Counted from the stretch's first letter, positions 33,930 to 42,535 are shown. The stretch: 64,000 nucleotides of DNA from Rhodococcus_G sp042879035 (GCF_042879035.1 NZ_JBIAOU010000005.1:62001-126000); one strand, 5' to 3'. Numbers and translations: made by a program. The notes: generated from the sequence alone by a model not told the origin.

Positions 33930-34684
33930 CCACGGTATTGACGTGCACGGAATTGGATGCGGGCTATTCGCAGGGGCGACCGTGCGTTCGCGATTTCGAT
34001 CTCGAGTTGCAGGAGGGTGAAGTCCTCGCCCTCCTCGGGCCCAACGGCGCAGGCAAGACCACGGTCCTGCTGACGCTCGCGGGCCTGCTGCCCAGCCTGC
34101 GCGGCACGGTGGACATCGCCGGCCACCAGGTCAAGCCGGGACACGCGCGCGGCGCGTCCGAAGGGGGGCTGGTGTTCGTCCCCGACGACCGGGCGCTGTT
34201 CACGACGCTGACCGTGGAGGAGAATCTTCGGCTGGCCGTGAAGTCGCGACGGAACTGGGCAGCCGCCCGGGACACGGTGCTCGGTCACTTCCCCGAACTG
34301 GACAAGCGGCTGAAGGTGCCGGCCGGTGCGTTGTCCGGCGGTGAGCAGCAGATGCTCGCAATCGGCCGCGCGCTGGTGCAGAACCCCAAGGTGCTCCTGA
34401 TCGACGAACTGAGCATGGGTCTGGCACCCGTCATCGTCGAAAGGCTCCTTCCCGTGTTGAGGACGGTCGCCGACACCACCGGCACCGCCGTCGTGCTCGT
34501 CGAACAGCACGTCCAGCTCGCGCTGGCCGTGTCCGACACTGCGCTCGTGCTGCGTCACGGCACGAACGTCCTGCAGGGCAAGGCATCCGATCTGGCCGGC
34601 GATCCGAAGTTGATCGAAGACGCCTACCTGGGCGCGGCCGGACATCCGCACCCGGGTGTCGCCGAGCCGAGTACGGTCGCCTGA
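33926..34684 (+). CDS. livF: Branched-chain amino-acid ABC transporter ATP-binding protein (LivF-like)
   Basis: The 252-residue ABC ATPase is intact: Walker A GPNGAGKT near residue 39, LSGGEQQML signature, LLIDELSMGLAP Walker B region. It normally works with LivG at the inner face of a LivHM permease. Its ATG overlaps the upstream stop by four bases. Both flanking genes are truncated (permease at its start, binding protein at its end), so this is probably an orphan inside a relocated operon fragment. Confidence 0.87.
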   Translation: MTTVLTCTELDAGYSQGRPCVRDFDLELQEGEVLALLGPNGAGKTTVLLTLAGLLPSLRGTVDIAGHQVKPGHARGASEGGLVFVPDDRALFTTLTVEENLRLAVKSRRNWAAARDTVLGHFPELDKRLKVPAGALSGGEQQMLAIGRALVQNPKVLLIDELSMGLAPVIVERLLPVLRTVADTTGTAVVLVEQHVQLALAVSDTALVLRHGTNVLQGKASDLAGDPKLIEDAYLGAAGHPHPGVAEPSTVA

Positions 34685-34733
34685 CCCTCCAGGGCACCGC
34701 TGCCCCGCTCCAGACCAACTCAGTCCAACCCGA

Positions 34734-35084
34734 ATGAAAGGGATGAAGCCTTCGAATGGCCGGAGTGTCGCGCGCGTTGCCGCGGCATCCCTCGCCGCTC
34801 TCGCACTGACGGCGTTGACGGCCTGTAGCAGCGACAGCTCGGACGAGGCCTCCGCCGCGTCCGGATCGTCCGCGAACGTGCCCGCCGATTCGTTTCCGGG
34901 CAAAGCTACCACCGGTGATCCGGTGAAGATCGGGCTCATCAACAACGAAGGTGGGCAGGCTGTTTCGCAGCCCGAGAACCGAGAGGCCGCCGAAGCCGCG
35001 GTCGCGTACGCCAACGACGAGCTCGGCGCCCCCACCGCCGCGAGCTCATATCCAGCTGATATGGGAACTTGCGATGTCATATGA
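34734..35084 (+). pseudogene. ABC transporter substrate-binding lipoprotein, 3'-truncated
   Basis: The frame opens with a lipoprotein signal peptide (LAALALTALTAC, lipobox Cys) and then the start of a Liv-type periplasmic binding protein: PVKIGLINNEGGQ and ENREAAEAAVAYANDELG. Family members have about 400 residues; this one stops after 117 codons. The last 17 or so residues are unrelated, because homology ends near 35025 and the LysR operator sequence begins at 35048. The break is the right end of the inserted ABC fragment. Confidence 0.82.
35048..35064. promoter_or_regulatory. LysR-type operator, lysR side
   Basis: ATATCCAGCTGATATGG lies 28 bp before the LysR start and 15 of 17 bases match the site in front of yeiH. 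A further CATATG palindrome follows at 35078-35083. Confidence 0.7.
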
Positions 35085-35091
35085 TGTCTGC

Positions 35092-35991
35092 ATGCTCAGG
35101 GACTGGCCGGATCTCGACGTCCTGGAACTCCTCGTCGGCGTGGACGACCACGGAAGCCTCAGCGCGGCAGCACGGATCGCCGGAATGGCACAACCGAACG
35201 CCAGCCGAGCGATCAAGCGGCTCGAGGCACAGGTCGGCACTCCCCTGCTCCAGCGGAAGCCGACCGGTTCGACGCTGACCGCAGAGGGAACCGTGCTCGC
35301 ACACTGGTCACGCCGTGTGCTCGACGAGGCCCGCCAACTGCTCGACGTGGCAGCGGGGATGCGTGAGAAGCGTGCCGCCGAACTGACGATCAGCGCGAGC
35401 ATGACGGTGGCTGAGCACCTGATGCCCACGTGGCTCGGCCAATTCCGTCGGATGACTCCGGACGTCACCCTCCACCTGCAGGTACGCAATTCGATGCAGG
35501 TGTTCGACGACGTCACCACGGGCTCCTGCGACGTCGGATTCGTCGAGTCGCCGACGGTCCCGCGCGGGCTGCACAGCGTGGCCGTGGCGCGGGACCGACT
35601 GGTCGTGGTCGTCGACCCGGGCCACCCGTGGACGCGTCGCCGGCGCCCCCTGTCGATCGCGGAGCTCGCGGCGACACCGCTCGTGGTCCGCGAACCCGGA
35701 TCCGGCACCCGCACGACACTCGATGTCGCACTGCAGGAATACGAGAGGGCGGCACCGCTCCTCGAGCTCGGCAGCGGTGCCGCGGTCAGGACGACCGTGC
35801 TCGGCGGAGTCGGCCCGGCGGTGCTGAGCACGCTGGCCGTGTCCGCTCAGGTCGAATCCGGGGAACTGCGTGTGGTCGAGGTGGAGGGACTCCACCTCGA
35901 CCGCACCCTGCGGGCCGTGTGGCGGCCGCCCCGCCAGCTGGAGGGTCCGGGCGGCGACCTGGTCAGGCTCCTGCGACGAGCTCGCGTTTGA
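35092..35991 (+). CDS. LysR family transcriptional regulator
   Basis: The 299-residue LTTR has an N-terminal winged HTH (GSLSAAARIAGMAQPNASRAI) and a LysR substrate domain (ISASMTVAEHLMPTWLGQFR, VGFVESPTVPRGL, LVVREPGSGTRTTL), resembling CysB/YeiE-type regulators of sulfur metabolism. ATG 35092 is preferred; ATG 35074 would add six residues. Its operator-like site also occurs before yeiH, so the two genes were probably neighbours before the ABC fragment came between them. The 3' end overlaps the convergent ligase gene by 29 bp. Confidence 0.88.
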   Translation: MLRDWPDLDVLELLVGVDDHGSLSAAARIAGMAQPNASRAIKRLEAQVGTPLLQRKPTGSTLTAEGTVLAHWSRRVLDEARQLLDVAAGMREKRAAELTISASMTVAEHLMPTWLGQFRRMTPDVTLHLQVRNSMQVFDDVTTGSCDVGFVESPTVPRGLHSVAVARDRLVVVVDPGHPWTRRRRPLSIAELAATPLVVREPGSGTRTTLDVALQEYERAAPLLELGSGAAVRTTVLGGVGPAVLSTLAVSAQVESGELRVVEVEGLHLDRTLRAVWRPPRQLEGPGGDLVRLLRRARV

Positions 35992-37528
35992 GGATCTTGC
36001 CGGTCGCGGTCATCGGCAGCACCGTCACGAACTCGACGATTCGCGGGTACTTGTAGGCGGCCATGCGGTCTCGACTCCATGCGATCAACTCCGACTCGCC
36101 GATCCCCGCGCCCGGTTCGAGGACGACCACAGCCTTCACCTCCTCGCCGTGACTGGGGTGCGGCACACCGATCACCGCCACGAGCGACACCGCGTCGTGC
36201 GTCATCAGGACCTCCTCGACCTCCCGCGGATAGACGTTGAATCCGCCTCGCACGATCAGGTCCTTCGCACGGTCGACGATGTAGTAGAAGCCGTCGTCGT
36301 CGCAGCGGGCGAGGTCACCGGTGCGGAACCAGCCGTCCCGCACGACCGCAGCGGTGGCCTCGGGCCTGTTCAGGTAGCCCTTCATCACGTTGTGGCCCCG
36401 CAGGGCGATCTCGCCGACCTGATCGGTGCCGGTCACGGTGTTCCAGTCGGCGTCGACCAGTCGCGCCTGCACTCCCCACACCGGCACCCCGATCGACCCC
36501 GGACGCGGCGCGCGTTCGGGATCGCTGAAGAGTGCGAGCGGGGACGTCTCGGACAACCCGTACCCCTCGAGGATCTGCACTCCGAACCGGTCGGCGAATC
36601 GGGTCAGGATGTCCACCGGCAACGCGGCACCACCCGAGATGGCGCGGCGGATGGTGGCGGCGATGCGGGCGACGTCGACGGTGCCCGCCGCCTCGGCGGA
36701 GTCGACGGCGCCGAGCAACGCCCAGTACATGGTGGGAACACCGGCGAAGACCGTGACCGCCTCGTCCACCATCAGCCGCAGCGCGGCGCCGGGCTCGAAC
36801 CGGGGCAACAACACCAGGGTCGCGCCGACCGCCAGACCGGCGTTCATCACGACCGTCTGCCCGAAGGAGTGGAACAGCGGCAGCGTCACCAGCGCGGTGT
36901 CCCGGCGGACCGGGTTGCTGTCGAAGAGCCGGTTGGCGGTCACCGCGTTCATCACCATGTTGGCGTGGGACAGCTCGGCGCCCTTGGGCTTTCCCGTGGT
37001 GCCGCTGGTGTAGAGGACGACGGCGGTGTCGTCCGGCTCGGTGGCCGCCGACGCGAATACGTCGGACTGCTCCGACACCGCGGTGTCGAGTGACCGGACA
37101 CCCTCCGGCAGGGCTGCGCCGGCACCGACGAGGAACATGTCGCGGCAGTGCCGGGCCTCGTCGAATCCGGCGTGACCGAACTCGCCGATCGGCAGCTCCT
37201 CGGTGCCCTCGGCACAGAAGTACACCCGGGCACCCGAATCCTCCAGGTGGTAGGCGATCTCGCGGCCCTTGAGCATGGTGTTCAGCGGGACCACGACCGC
37301 CCCCGCCTTGACGATCCCGAAGTAGACGACCGGGAACTCGGGCACGTTCGGCAGCGACATCGCCACCCGGTCCCCGGGTCGGACGCCCCGCGCGACGAGC
37401 AGGTTGGCAACCCGGTTCGACCGAGCGTCGAGCTCGGCGTACGTCACGCGCACATCCCCGAACACGAGGGCGTCCCGGTCCGGGTATCGGCGCGCGGAAT
37501 CCTCCAGCAGCAGGGACAGGTTCAGCAC
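35963..37528 (-). CDS. Acyl-CoA synthetase (AMP-dependent ligase)
   Basis: The 521-residue ANL enzyme has YTSGTTGKPKGAELSH near 190, EGYGLSETSPLALF near 340, GWFRTGDLARCDDDGFYYIV, GGFNVYPREVEEVL, and the C-terminal TATGKILKREL with the catalytic lysine. It forms a CoA thioester from an unknown acid. It is the last gene of the minus-strand operon starting at the quinone oxidoreductase (41357), and its start overlaps the end of the hydrolase gene. The acid is unknown; medium-chain or aromatic substrates are possible. Confidence 0.9.
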   Translation of the reverse strand: MLNLSLLLEDSARRYPDRDALVFGDVRVTYAELDARSNRVANLLVARGVRPGDRVAMSLPNVPEFPVVYFGIVKAGAVVVPLNTMLKGREIAYHLEDSGARVYFCAEGTEELPIGEFGHAGFDEARHCRDMFLVGAGAALPEGVRSLDTAVSEQSDVFASAATEPDDTAVVLYTSGTTGKPKGAELSHANMVMNAVTANRLFDSNPVRRDTALVTLPLFHSFGQTVVMNAGLAVGATLVLLPRFEPGAALRLMVDEAVTVFAGVPTMYWALLGAVDSAEAAGTVDVARIAATIRRAISGGAALPVDILTRFADRFGVQILEGYGLSETSPLALFSDPERAPRPGSIGVPVWGVQARLVDADWNTVTGTDQVGEIALRGHNVMKGYLNRPEATAAVVRDGWFRTGDLARCDDDGFYYIVDRAKDLIVRGGFNVYPREVEEVLMTHDAVSLVAVIGVPHPSHGEEVKAVVVLEPGAGIGESELIAWSRDRMAAYKYPRIVEFVTVLPMTATGKILKRELVAGA

Positions 37529-38130
37529 GGCGAACTCACCGACGGCCGACGACCGGTGGAATCGGCGAGGCCGATCAGCTCCCGGACGAATTCCTCGGCC
37601 CGCGGCCAGTATCCGTATCCGGACGCGGGGTTCAGATGCCCCACCTCACCGAGGTCGACCAGCCGGCTGCCCCACACCTCCGCCAGACCCGCCACCCGTC
37701 GAGGCGTGGCGAGCGGGTCGTTGCTGCTGGCCGCGAGGATGCTCGGGAACGGCAGTCGGCGCCGCGGCAACGGCAACCAGCCACCACGATCGAGGTCCGC
37801 GACTGTCGGATACCCCTCGGGCAGAGGCCGTTCCAGATCGGCAGGGGTGGCCAGCAGGGCGCCCTGCACGGGACGGTCGGCCTGCTGCGCCCAGTGCACG
37901 GTGATCAACACCCCCGCACTGTGCGCGACCAGGACCACGGGTCCCTCGACCTCGGTGAGGACCGCGTCCAGTGCCTCGACCCGCGCCCGCAGGCTCAACG
38001 TGTCGTGGTCGAGCGGCGGCACCGTGCGGACCCTGTCGAGTCGCTCGGCGAGCAGGGTCTGCCAGTGATCTGCGACGTGGCCCCGTAGGCCGGGCACGAT
38101 CACCACCGTGGGGTCTGCGGTGCGGGTCAT
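37522..38130 (-). CDS. RBBP9/YdeN-type alpha/beta hydrolase
   Basis: The 202-residue small serine hydrolase has VIVPGLRGHVADHW near the start, nucleophile elbow VAHSAGV near residue 74, a late acidic position (ASSNDPLATP), and catalytic His in EVGHLNPASG. These are the RBBP9 family signatures. ATG 38130 is used; the longer frame lacks homology. It lies between the BKACE and ligase genes on the same strand and overlaps the ligase by seven bases. The likely role is ester, lactone or thioester hydrolysis in the pathway (inference). Confidence 0.85.
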   Translation of the reverse strand: MTRTADPTVVIVPGLRGHVADHWQTLLAERLDRVRTVPPLDHDTLSLRARVEALDAVLTEVEGPVVLVAHSAGVLITVHWAQQADRPVQGALLATPADLERPLPEGYPTVADLDRGGWLPLPRRRLPFPSILAASSNDPLATPRRVAGLAEVWGSRLVDLGEVGHLNPASGYGYWPRAEEFVRELIGLADSTGRRPSVSSPC

Positions 38131-38250
38131 GGGTTCTCCGAAACTGTTGTGGTAACCGTGGTTCGAGCAGACTGTCGAGGCGTGCGGGCACGTGTGGTGG
38201 CGCGGCGCGGCGGCGCCGCGCCACCACCCGACCCCCCTCGAATCAGGCAT

Positions 38251-38299
38251 GACGGTGTTTCAGGCGGGACGGTGTTTCAGGCGGGACGGTGTTCAGGCG
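38251..38299. repeat. Tandem 17-bp repeats at the 3' end of the BKACE gene
   Basis: GACGGTGTTTCAGGCGG occurs at 38251 and 38268, with a third copy one base shorter at 38285. The BKACE stop codon lies inside the third copy. Confidence 0.85.
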
Positions 38300-39345
38300 T
38301 GGTGGGTGAAGCCGACCTGGCCGGGCCGGCGGTTCGGGGCGTAGCCGAGCCGGGCGAGGGTCTCGTCGGCGTCGGCGTACGTCGTGCCGATCCGGTAGAT
38401 GTCGCGGGCCTCCTTGCCGGTGGCGACCTCCCGACCCAGCTCGTTCGCGACCCGCACCAGCTGCCGGATCTGCTCGACCGACGTCATCTTCTCGCCCTTG
38501 CGGCCCCAGATGGTGTCCTCGTTGCCGCAGCGGGTGTGCAGGCCCATCGCGATGGCCATCGCGTTGACGGGGAGCACACTGCGCATGAGGGTTTCGAGCG
38601 TGAGGCAGGCGCCGTCCGGGACGCGCTGGATGAAGTTCATGATGTTGTACGGGTTGGGGCCGTCGAAGCCACCACCGATGCCGACCCACGTGAGGTTCAG
38701 CGGGCCGGTGTAGACGCCGCGACGGATCAGTCGCTCGACGGTCTCGAGCTGCGGGATCGACGACAGCTGGAAGTGGGGCTGGATTCCCGCGGCCTGCAGC
38801 CGGCGCAGGTGCTCCTCGACCCACTCCGGTCCCGCCGGGACGGTCATCTCGCGGTACGCCGCGGCCAGGTCGGGGCGCTCCATCGAGGTGCCCGCGATGT
38901 CGTCCGCGGTCATCAGCTCCATGATGTTCATCTGGCTGGTGTTGATCGCGATCGTCACCTGGTCCGGCTTCGGGTCCAGCTCGGCGAGCATGTGCCGGGT
39001 GTCGTCGGAGAGCCACTTCGCGTCCGCGCCTTCACCTTCCGGCGCGAAGGAGATCGATCCGCCGACCTGCAGGATCATGTCCGGCACCGCCTCGCGCAGT
39101 CCGGCGAGCAGCTCGTTGAACTTCGACAGCCGCTTGCTGCCCTTGCCGTCGAGTTCGCGGACGTGGATGTGCAGCACGGTGGCGCCGGCCTCGTAGCAGT
39201 CGACCGCCTTCTGGACGTGCTCCTCCATCGTCAGCGGCAGGTCCTCGCGGAAGTCGTCCGGCTCCCACTCCGGCCCGTAGGGGGCACAGGTGATGACCAG
39301 CTTCTCCTGGTTCTCCGGGAACAACGCGTCGTCGTGGAAATGCAT
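38293..39345 (-). CDS. 3-keto-5-aminohexanoate cleavage protein family (BKACE/DUF849)
   Basis: The 350-residue TIM-barrel enzyme has KLVITCAPYG, ATVLHIHVRE with the zinc-binding HxH, LQVGGSISF, and the late GLHTRCGNEDTIW. BKACE enzymes condense a beta-keto acid with acetyl-CoA and cleave it to acetoacetate and a new CoA ester. The acetoacetate could be used by the acetoacetyl-CoA synthetase at 9.7 kb. The specific keto acid is not readable. It lies between the dioxygenase and hydrolase genes of the AraC-linked operon. Confidence 0.9.
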   Translation of the reverse strand: MHFHDDALFPENQEKLVITCAPYGPEWEPDDFREDLPLTMEEHVQKAVDCYEAGATVLHIHVRELDGKGSKRLSKFNELLAGLREAVPDMILQVGGSISFAPEGEGADAKWLSDDTRHMLAELDPKPDQVTIAINTSQMNIMELMTADDIAGTSMERPDLAAAYREMTVPAGPEWVEEHLRRLQAAGIQPHFQLSSIPQLETVERLIRRGVYTGPLNLTWVGIGGGFDGPNPYNIMNFIQRVPDGACLTLETLMRSVLPVNAMAIAMGLHTRCGNEDTIWGRKGEKMTSVEQIRQLVRVANELGREVATGKEARDIYRIGTTYADADETLARLGYAPNRRPGQVGFTHHA

Positions 39346-39390
39346 GGCAGGACTCCGATTTCTGGATGAGGGGAGGAAGTGGTGAGGGGG

Positions 39391-40284
39391 CTAGAAGGGC
39401 CGGTCGCCGACGATGCCGGCGCGCTCCATCTTGCGGACCGCCGGCCAGTAGTCCTGGACCGCGTAGTGCTGCGTCGACCGGTTGTCCCAGATCGCGACGC
39501 TGTCGGGCGTCCAGCGCCACCGCACCTGGTACTCGGGGATGGTGGCCTGGCTCTGCAGGTACCGCAGAAGCTCGCCGGCACCGGGCGCGTAATCGATTCC
39601 GTAGCGGACGTTCTCGTTGGTGTGGTAGTTCGTCAGGTGCGTGGTGAACGAGTTGACGAACAGGATCCTCTCCCCCGTTTCGGGGTGGGTGCGCACCACC
39701 GGGTGTTCGGCGTCCGGGAACCGGTCCTTGAGTTCGAGACGCTGCTCGATCGGCATCCGCGCACCGAAGGTCGCTTCGATGCTGTGCCGCGCCCGCAGGC
39801 CCTCGATCTGCTCCTTGACCCGCTCGGGCAGCCGCTCGTAGGCCAGCGCCATGTTCACCCACATGGTGTCGCCCCCCACCGGCGGCCCCTCGATGCACCG
39901 CAGCACGGCGCCCATCGGTGGCTTCTCGCGCCACGTCGCATCGCAGTGGTAGGCGTTCTCGAAGCGCTCCGGCGGACTGTCGACGTCCTTGTAGATCCGG
40001 ACGAGTCCGGGATGGTCCGGGTCGCTGCCGACGACCGGATGGTCCTCGAGCGGACCGAATCGCTCGGCGAGCGCGACGTGCTCACCGCGGCTCATGTGCT
40101 GGTCCCGGAAGAAGAGCACCTTGTGGTGGAGGAGCAGCGCTTTCAGCTCGGTGAAACGGGTCTCGTCACGGCCGACCTCGGCGAGGTCGACGTCGTGCAC
40201 TTCGGCGCCGATGCTGCACGTGAGCGGTCGAGCGTCCATCGTGGCCTCGGTGCGGACGGCTCCGATGTCGACGGTGGCGGTCAT
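39391..40284 (-). CDS. TauD/TfdA family Fe(II)/2-oxoglutarate dioxygenase
   Basis: The 297-residue protein has the facial triad HCD (YHCDATW near residues 112-118) with a distal His in NRSTQHYAVQDY near 270, and HPETGERILFVN as the 2-oxoglutarate region. Such enzymes hydroxylate sulfonates, phenoxyacids, betaines or similar compounds, often splitting off a fragment. It follows the quinone oxidoreductase in the operon after a stretch of 16-bp repeats. The substrate is unknown; it probably starts the pathway finished by BKACE and the ligase. Confidence 0.9.
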   Translation of the reverse strand: MTATVDIGAVRTEATMDARPLTCSIGAEVHDVDLAEVGRDETRFTELKALLLHHKVLFFRDQHMSRGEHVALAERFGPLEDHPVVGSDPDHPGLVRIYKDVDSPPERFENAYHCDATWREKPPMGAVLRCIEGPPVGGDTMWVNMALAYERLPERVKEQIEGLRARHSIEATFGARMPIEQRLELKDRFPDAEHPVVRTHPETGERILFVNSFTTHLTNYHTNENVRYGIDYAPGAGELLRYLQSQATIPEYQVRWRWTPDSVAIWDNRSTQHYAVQDYWPAVRKMERAGIVGDRPF

Positions 40285-40296
40285 GGTCGTCTCCTT

Positions 40297-40360
40297 GTCT
40301 CTGCAGTGAGCGGTCTCTGCAGTGAGCGGTCTCTGGAGTGAGCGGTCTCTGGAGTGAGGG
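40297..40360. repeat. Four tandem 16-bp repeats upstream of the dioxygenase gene
   Basis: GTCTCTGCAGTGAGCG occurs from 40297, 40313, 40329 and 40345 with one or two changes; a decayed fifth copy follows to about 40378. It fills the 98-bp gap between the dioxygenase start and the quinone oxidoreductase stop. Confidence 0.9.
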
Positions 40361-40382
40361 AGGTCTCGGCAGTGAACGCGGC

Positions 40383-41357
40383 TCAGCAGGTGAAGACCGA
40401 GGATCCGACGCTGCGGCCGGATTCCAGGTCCCGGTGGGCGCGCACCGCATCGTCGAGCGCGTACTGCTGGTTGATCTCGATGGCGATCCGGCCGGCCGCG
40501 ACGTGGTCGAACAGCTCACCGGCGAGCTCGGCGCGTTCGGCGGGGTCGGCGATGTAGTCCGCCAGCGCGGGGCGGGTCACGAACAGCGATCCCTTCACCG
40601 CGAGCTGCATCGCGTCGATCGGCGGGATCGGCCCGGACGCGGTGCCGAAGGCGACGAGGAGACCGCGCCGCGCGAGGGAGTCGAGCGAGGTCGCGAACGT
40701 GGTGGCACCGATGCTGTCGTAGACGACGGGCACGCCTTTGCCGTCGGTCAGTTCGCGCACCCGCTCGGCGACGTTCTCCCGCGTGTACACGATGACCTCA
40801 CTGCAACCGTGGGCTCGCGCCACCGCGGCCTTCTCGTCGGTGGACACGGTGCCGATCACGTTGACACCCAACAGCTTCGCCCACTGGGTGAAGATCAGGC
40901 CGACACCACCGGCGGCGGCGTGCAGCAGGACCGTGTCGCCCGCCGCGAGGGGGTGGATACGTCGGAGCAGGTACGCGGTGGTCAGTCCGCGCATCGTCAT
41001 CGCCGCGGCGGTCCCGAACGGGATCCGGTCGGGCAGTGCGATCAGGTGCTCGGCCGGCATCACGCGCTCGGTGCTGTACGCACCGAGCGGACTGCCGGTG
41101 TACGTGACGCGGTCACCCTCGCGGAAGCCGGTGACACCGTGCCCGACCGCCTCGACGACACCGGCGGCCTCGACCCCCATCCCCGCCGGCAGCGGAGCCG
41201 GGTAGAGACCGGTCCGAAAGTAGGTGTCGGCGAAGTTCAGCCCCACCGCCTCGTGCCGGACCCGGACTTCACCGGCCCCGGGGTCGCCGACGTCGACGGA
41301 CTCCCACTTCAGGACCTCCGGACCACCGGTTTCGTGGAAGCGGATCGCTTGTGCCAT
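40383..41357 (-). CDS. NADPH:quinone oxidoreductase family protein
   Basis: The 324-residue medium-chain reductase without zinc ligands has LNFADTYFRTGLYP, GMGVEAAGVVEAVG, and the NADPH-binding AAAGGVG near 147, all typical of quinone oxidoreductase (QorA). It catalyses one- or two-electron reduction of quinones or enones. It is the first gene of the minus-strand catabolic operon, divergent from the AraC regulator, with a paired direct-repeat site between them (41437-41464). Confidence 0.9.
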   Translation of the reverse strand: MAQAIRFHETGGPEVLKWESVDVGDPGAGEVRVRHEAVGLNFADTYFRTGLYPAPLPAGMGVEAAGVVEAVGHGVTGFREGDRVTYTGSPLGAYSTERVMPAEHLIALPDRIPFGTAAAMTMRGLTTAYLLRRIHPLAAGDTVLLHAAAGGVGLIFTQWAKLLGVNVIGTVSTDEKAAVARAHGCSEVIVYTRENVAERVRELTDGKGVPVVYDSIGATTFATSLDSLARRGLLVAFGTASGPIPPIDAMQLAVKGSLFVTRPALADYIADPAERAELAGELFDHVAAGRIAIEINQQYALDDAVRAHRDLESGRSVGSSVFTC

Positions 41358-41436
41358 TGGATCTCCTCGATTGTCGTCCGGGTGACTTCGACGAGATCGA
41401 CAGTAGCCACGAGAGCTCCATCACACTTATCCTCAA

Positions 41437-41464
41437 GGGACACATTTCTTGCTATTTCGGGACA
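41437..41464 (+). promoter_or_regulatory. AraC-type paired direct repeat, copy 1 (GGGACA-N16-GGGACA)
   Basis: GGGACA occurs at 41437-41442 and 41459-41464, a 22-bp period that places both on one DNA face. The intervening TTCT and TTC bases are shared with the second copy at 42508-42535. It sits between the oxidoreductase operon and the AraC gene. Confidence 0.72.
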
Positions 41465-41469
41465 GGACG

Positions 41470-42483
41470 GTGATTCGTGTGGCCAGGCCGCTCGCCCGCT
41501 ACGCAACGCTGACCGGGTACGTCGAGGTCGCTCGCGCCCTGTCGATCGACCCGGTCCAGCTGTTGCGCAGCGCCCACCTCGACCCCGGGGCCCTGGACCT
41601 TCAGGACCGGTGGATTCCCGCCGGATCCATTGCCCGCGTGCTGGAACTGTCGGCCGCAGCGTCGGGACGCGAGGATTTCGCACTGATCCTCGCGCAACAT
41701 CGGCGGTTGTCGACCCTCGGCCCACTGAGCGTGAGCATCCGCGAGGAGCCCGACGCACGGAGCGCACTGCGCCTGCTCATCCGCTACCAGCACATGTACA
41801 ACGAGGCTCTGACCGTCCGCCTCTCGGAGCGCGACGGCCTCGCGACCGTCCGGATCGCCGTCGATCCGGGCGAGCCGATTCCGGTCCGCCAGTCCGTCGA
41901 ACTCGCCGTCGCCGTGATCCACCAACTGCTCCAGCACCTGCTCGGCGATCGGTGGCACCCCGTGACGGTCAGCTTCGACCATCCCCGACCCGCGAACGAC
42001 GGCACCCACCGCCAGATGTTCGGGGCGCCACTGGTCTTCGACGGCGACTGGTCCGGCGTCGTGGTCTACTCGAGCGATCTCGACGAGCCCAACCGACTGG
42101 CCGACCCCCTCCTGCGCTCGTACGCCCAGCAATTCCTCGACACCCTCACCGAACCCGAGGAACCGACGGTCACCTCGCGGGTGCGCGAACTCGTCGAACT
42201 GCTGCTGCCCACGGGCAAGTGCACGATCGAGCAGGTGGCACGAAGCCTCGGCGTCGACCGGCGCACAGTGCACCGGCACCTGGCCACGTCGGGGCTGACG
42301 TTCTCCGCCGTTCTCGACTCGACGCGAGCCGAACTCGCCAACCGCCTGGTCAGCGGCAAGCGCTACTCGTTCACGGAGATCTCCGAGATACTCGCCTTCT
42401 CCACACCCAGCAGCTTCTCGCGCTGGTTCCACCAGCGGTTCGGTACCAGCCCGCGCGAGTGGCGCAGGCAGGCGGAACGGTAG
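41470..42483 (+). CDS. AraC family transcriptional regulator
   Basis: The 337-residue protein has an N-terminal arabinose-binding-like domain of the OruR/ArgR subtype (ATLTGYVEVARALSIDP, GREDFALILAQHRRLSTLGP), and a C-terminal AraC double HTH (EQVARSLGVDRRTVHRHL, FTEISEILAFSTPSSFSRWF). GTG 41470 is chosen, with GGGA seven bases upstream; TTG 41449 falls inside the operator. It probably activates the divergent operon at 41357 and the downstream MFS gene, since the same direct-repeat pair precedes both. Confidence 0.9.
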   Translation: MIRVARPLARYATLTGYVEVARALSIDPVQLLRSAHLDPGALDLQDRWIPAGSIARVLELSAAASGREDFALILAQHRRLSTLGPLSVSIREEPDARSALRLLIRYQHMYNEALTVRLSERDGLATVRIAVDPGEPIPVRQSVELAVAVIHQLLQHLLGDRWHPVTVSFDHPRPANDGTHRQMFGAPLVFDGDWSGVVVYSSDLDEPNRLADPLLRSYAQQFLDTLTEPEEPTVTSRVRELVELLLPTGKCTIEQVARSLGVDRRTVHRHLATSGLTFSAVLDSTRAELANRLVSGKRYSFTEISEILAFSTPSSFSRWFHQRFGTSPREWRRQAER

Positions 42484-42504
42484 CCCGGGCAGTCCCGCTC
42501 CGAA

Positions 42505-42535
42505 TTCTGTCCCGAATTGGACAGAACAGTGTCCC
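42505..42535 (-). promoter_or_regulatory. AraC-type paired direct repeat, copy 2, with embedded palindrome
   Basis: TGTCCC at 42508-42513 and 42530-42535 is the 22-bp-period pair on the other strand. Read on the minus strand it matches copy 1 at about 23 of 30 bases. The left part also forms a perfect dyad, TTCTGTCC-N6-GGACAGAA (42505-42526). It is 130 bp upstream of the MFS gene. Confidence 0.72.
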
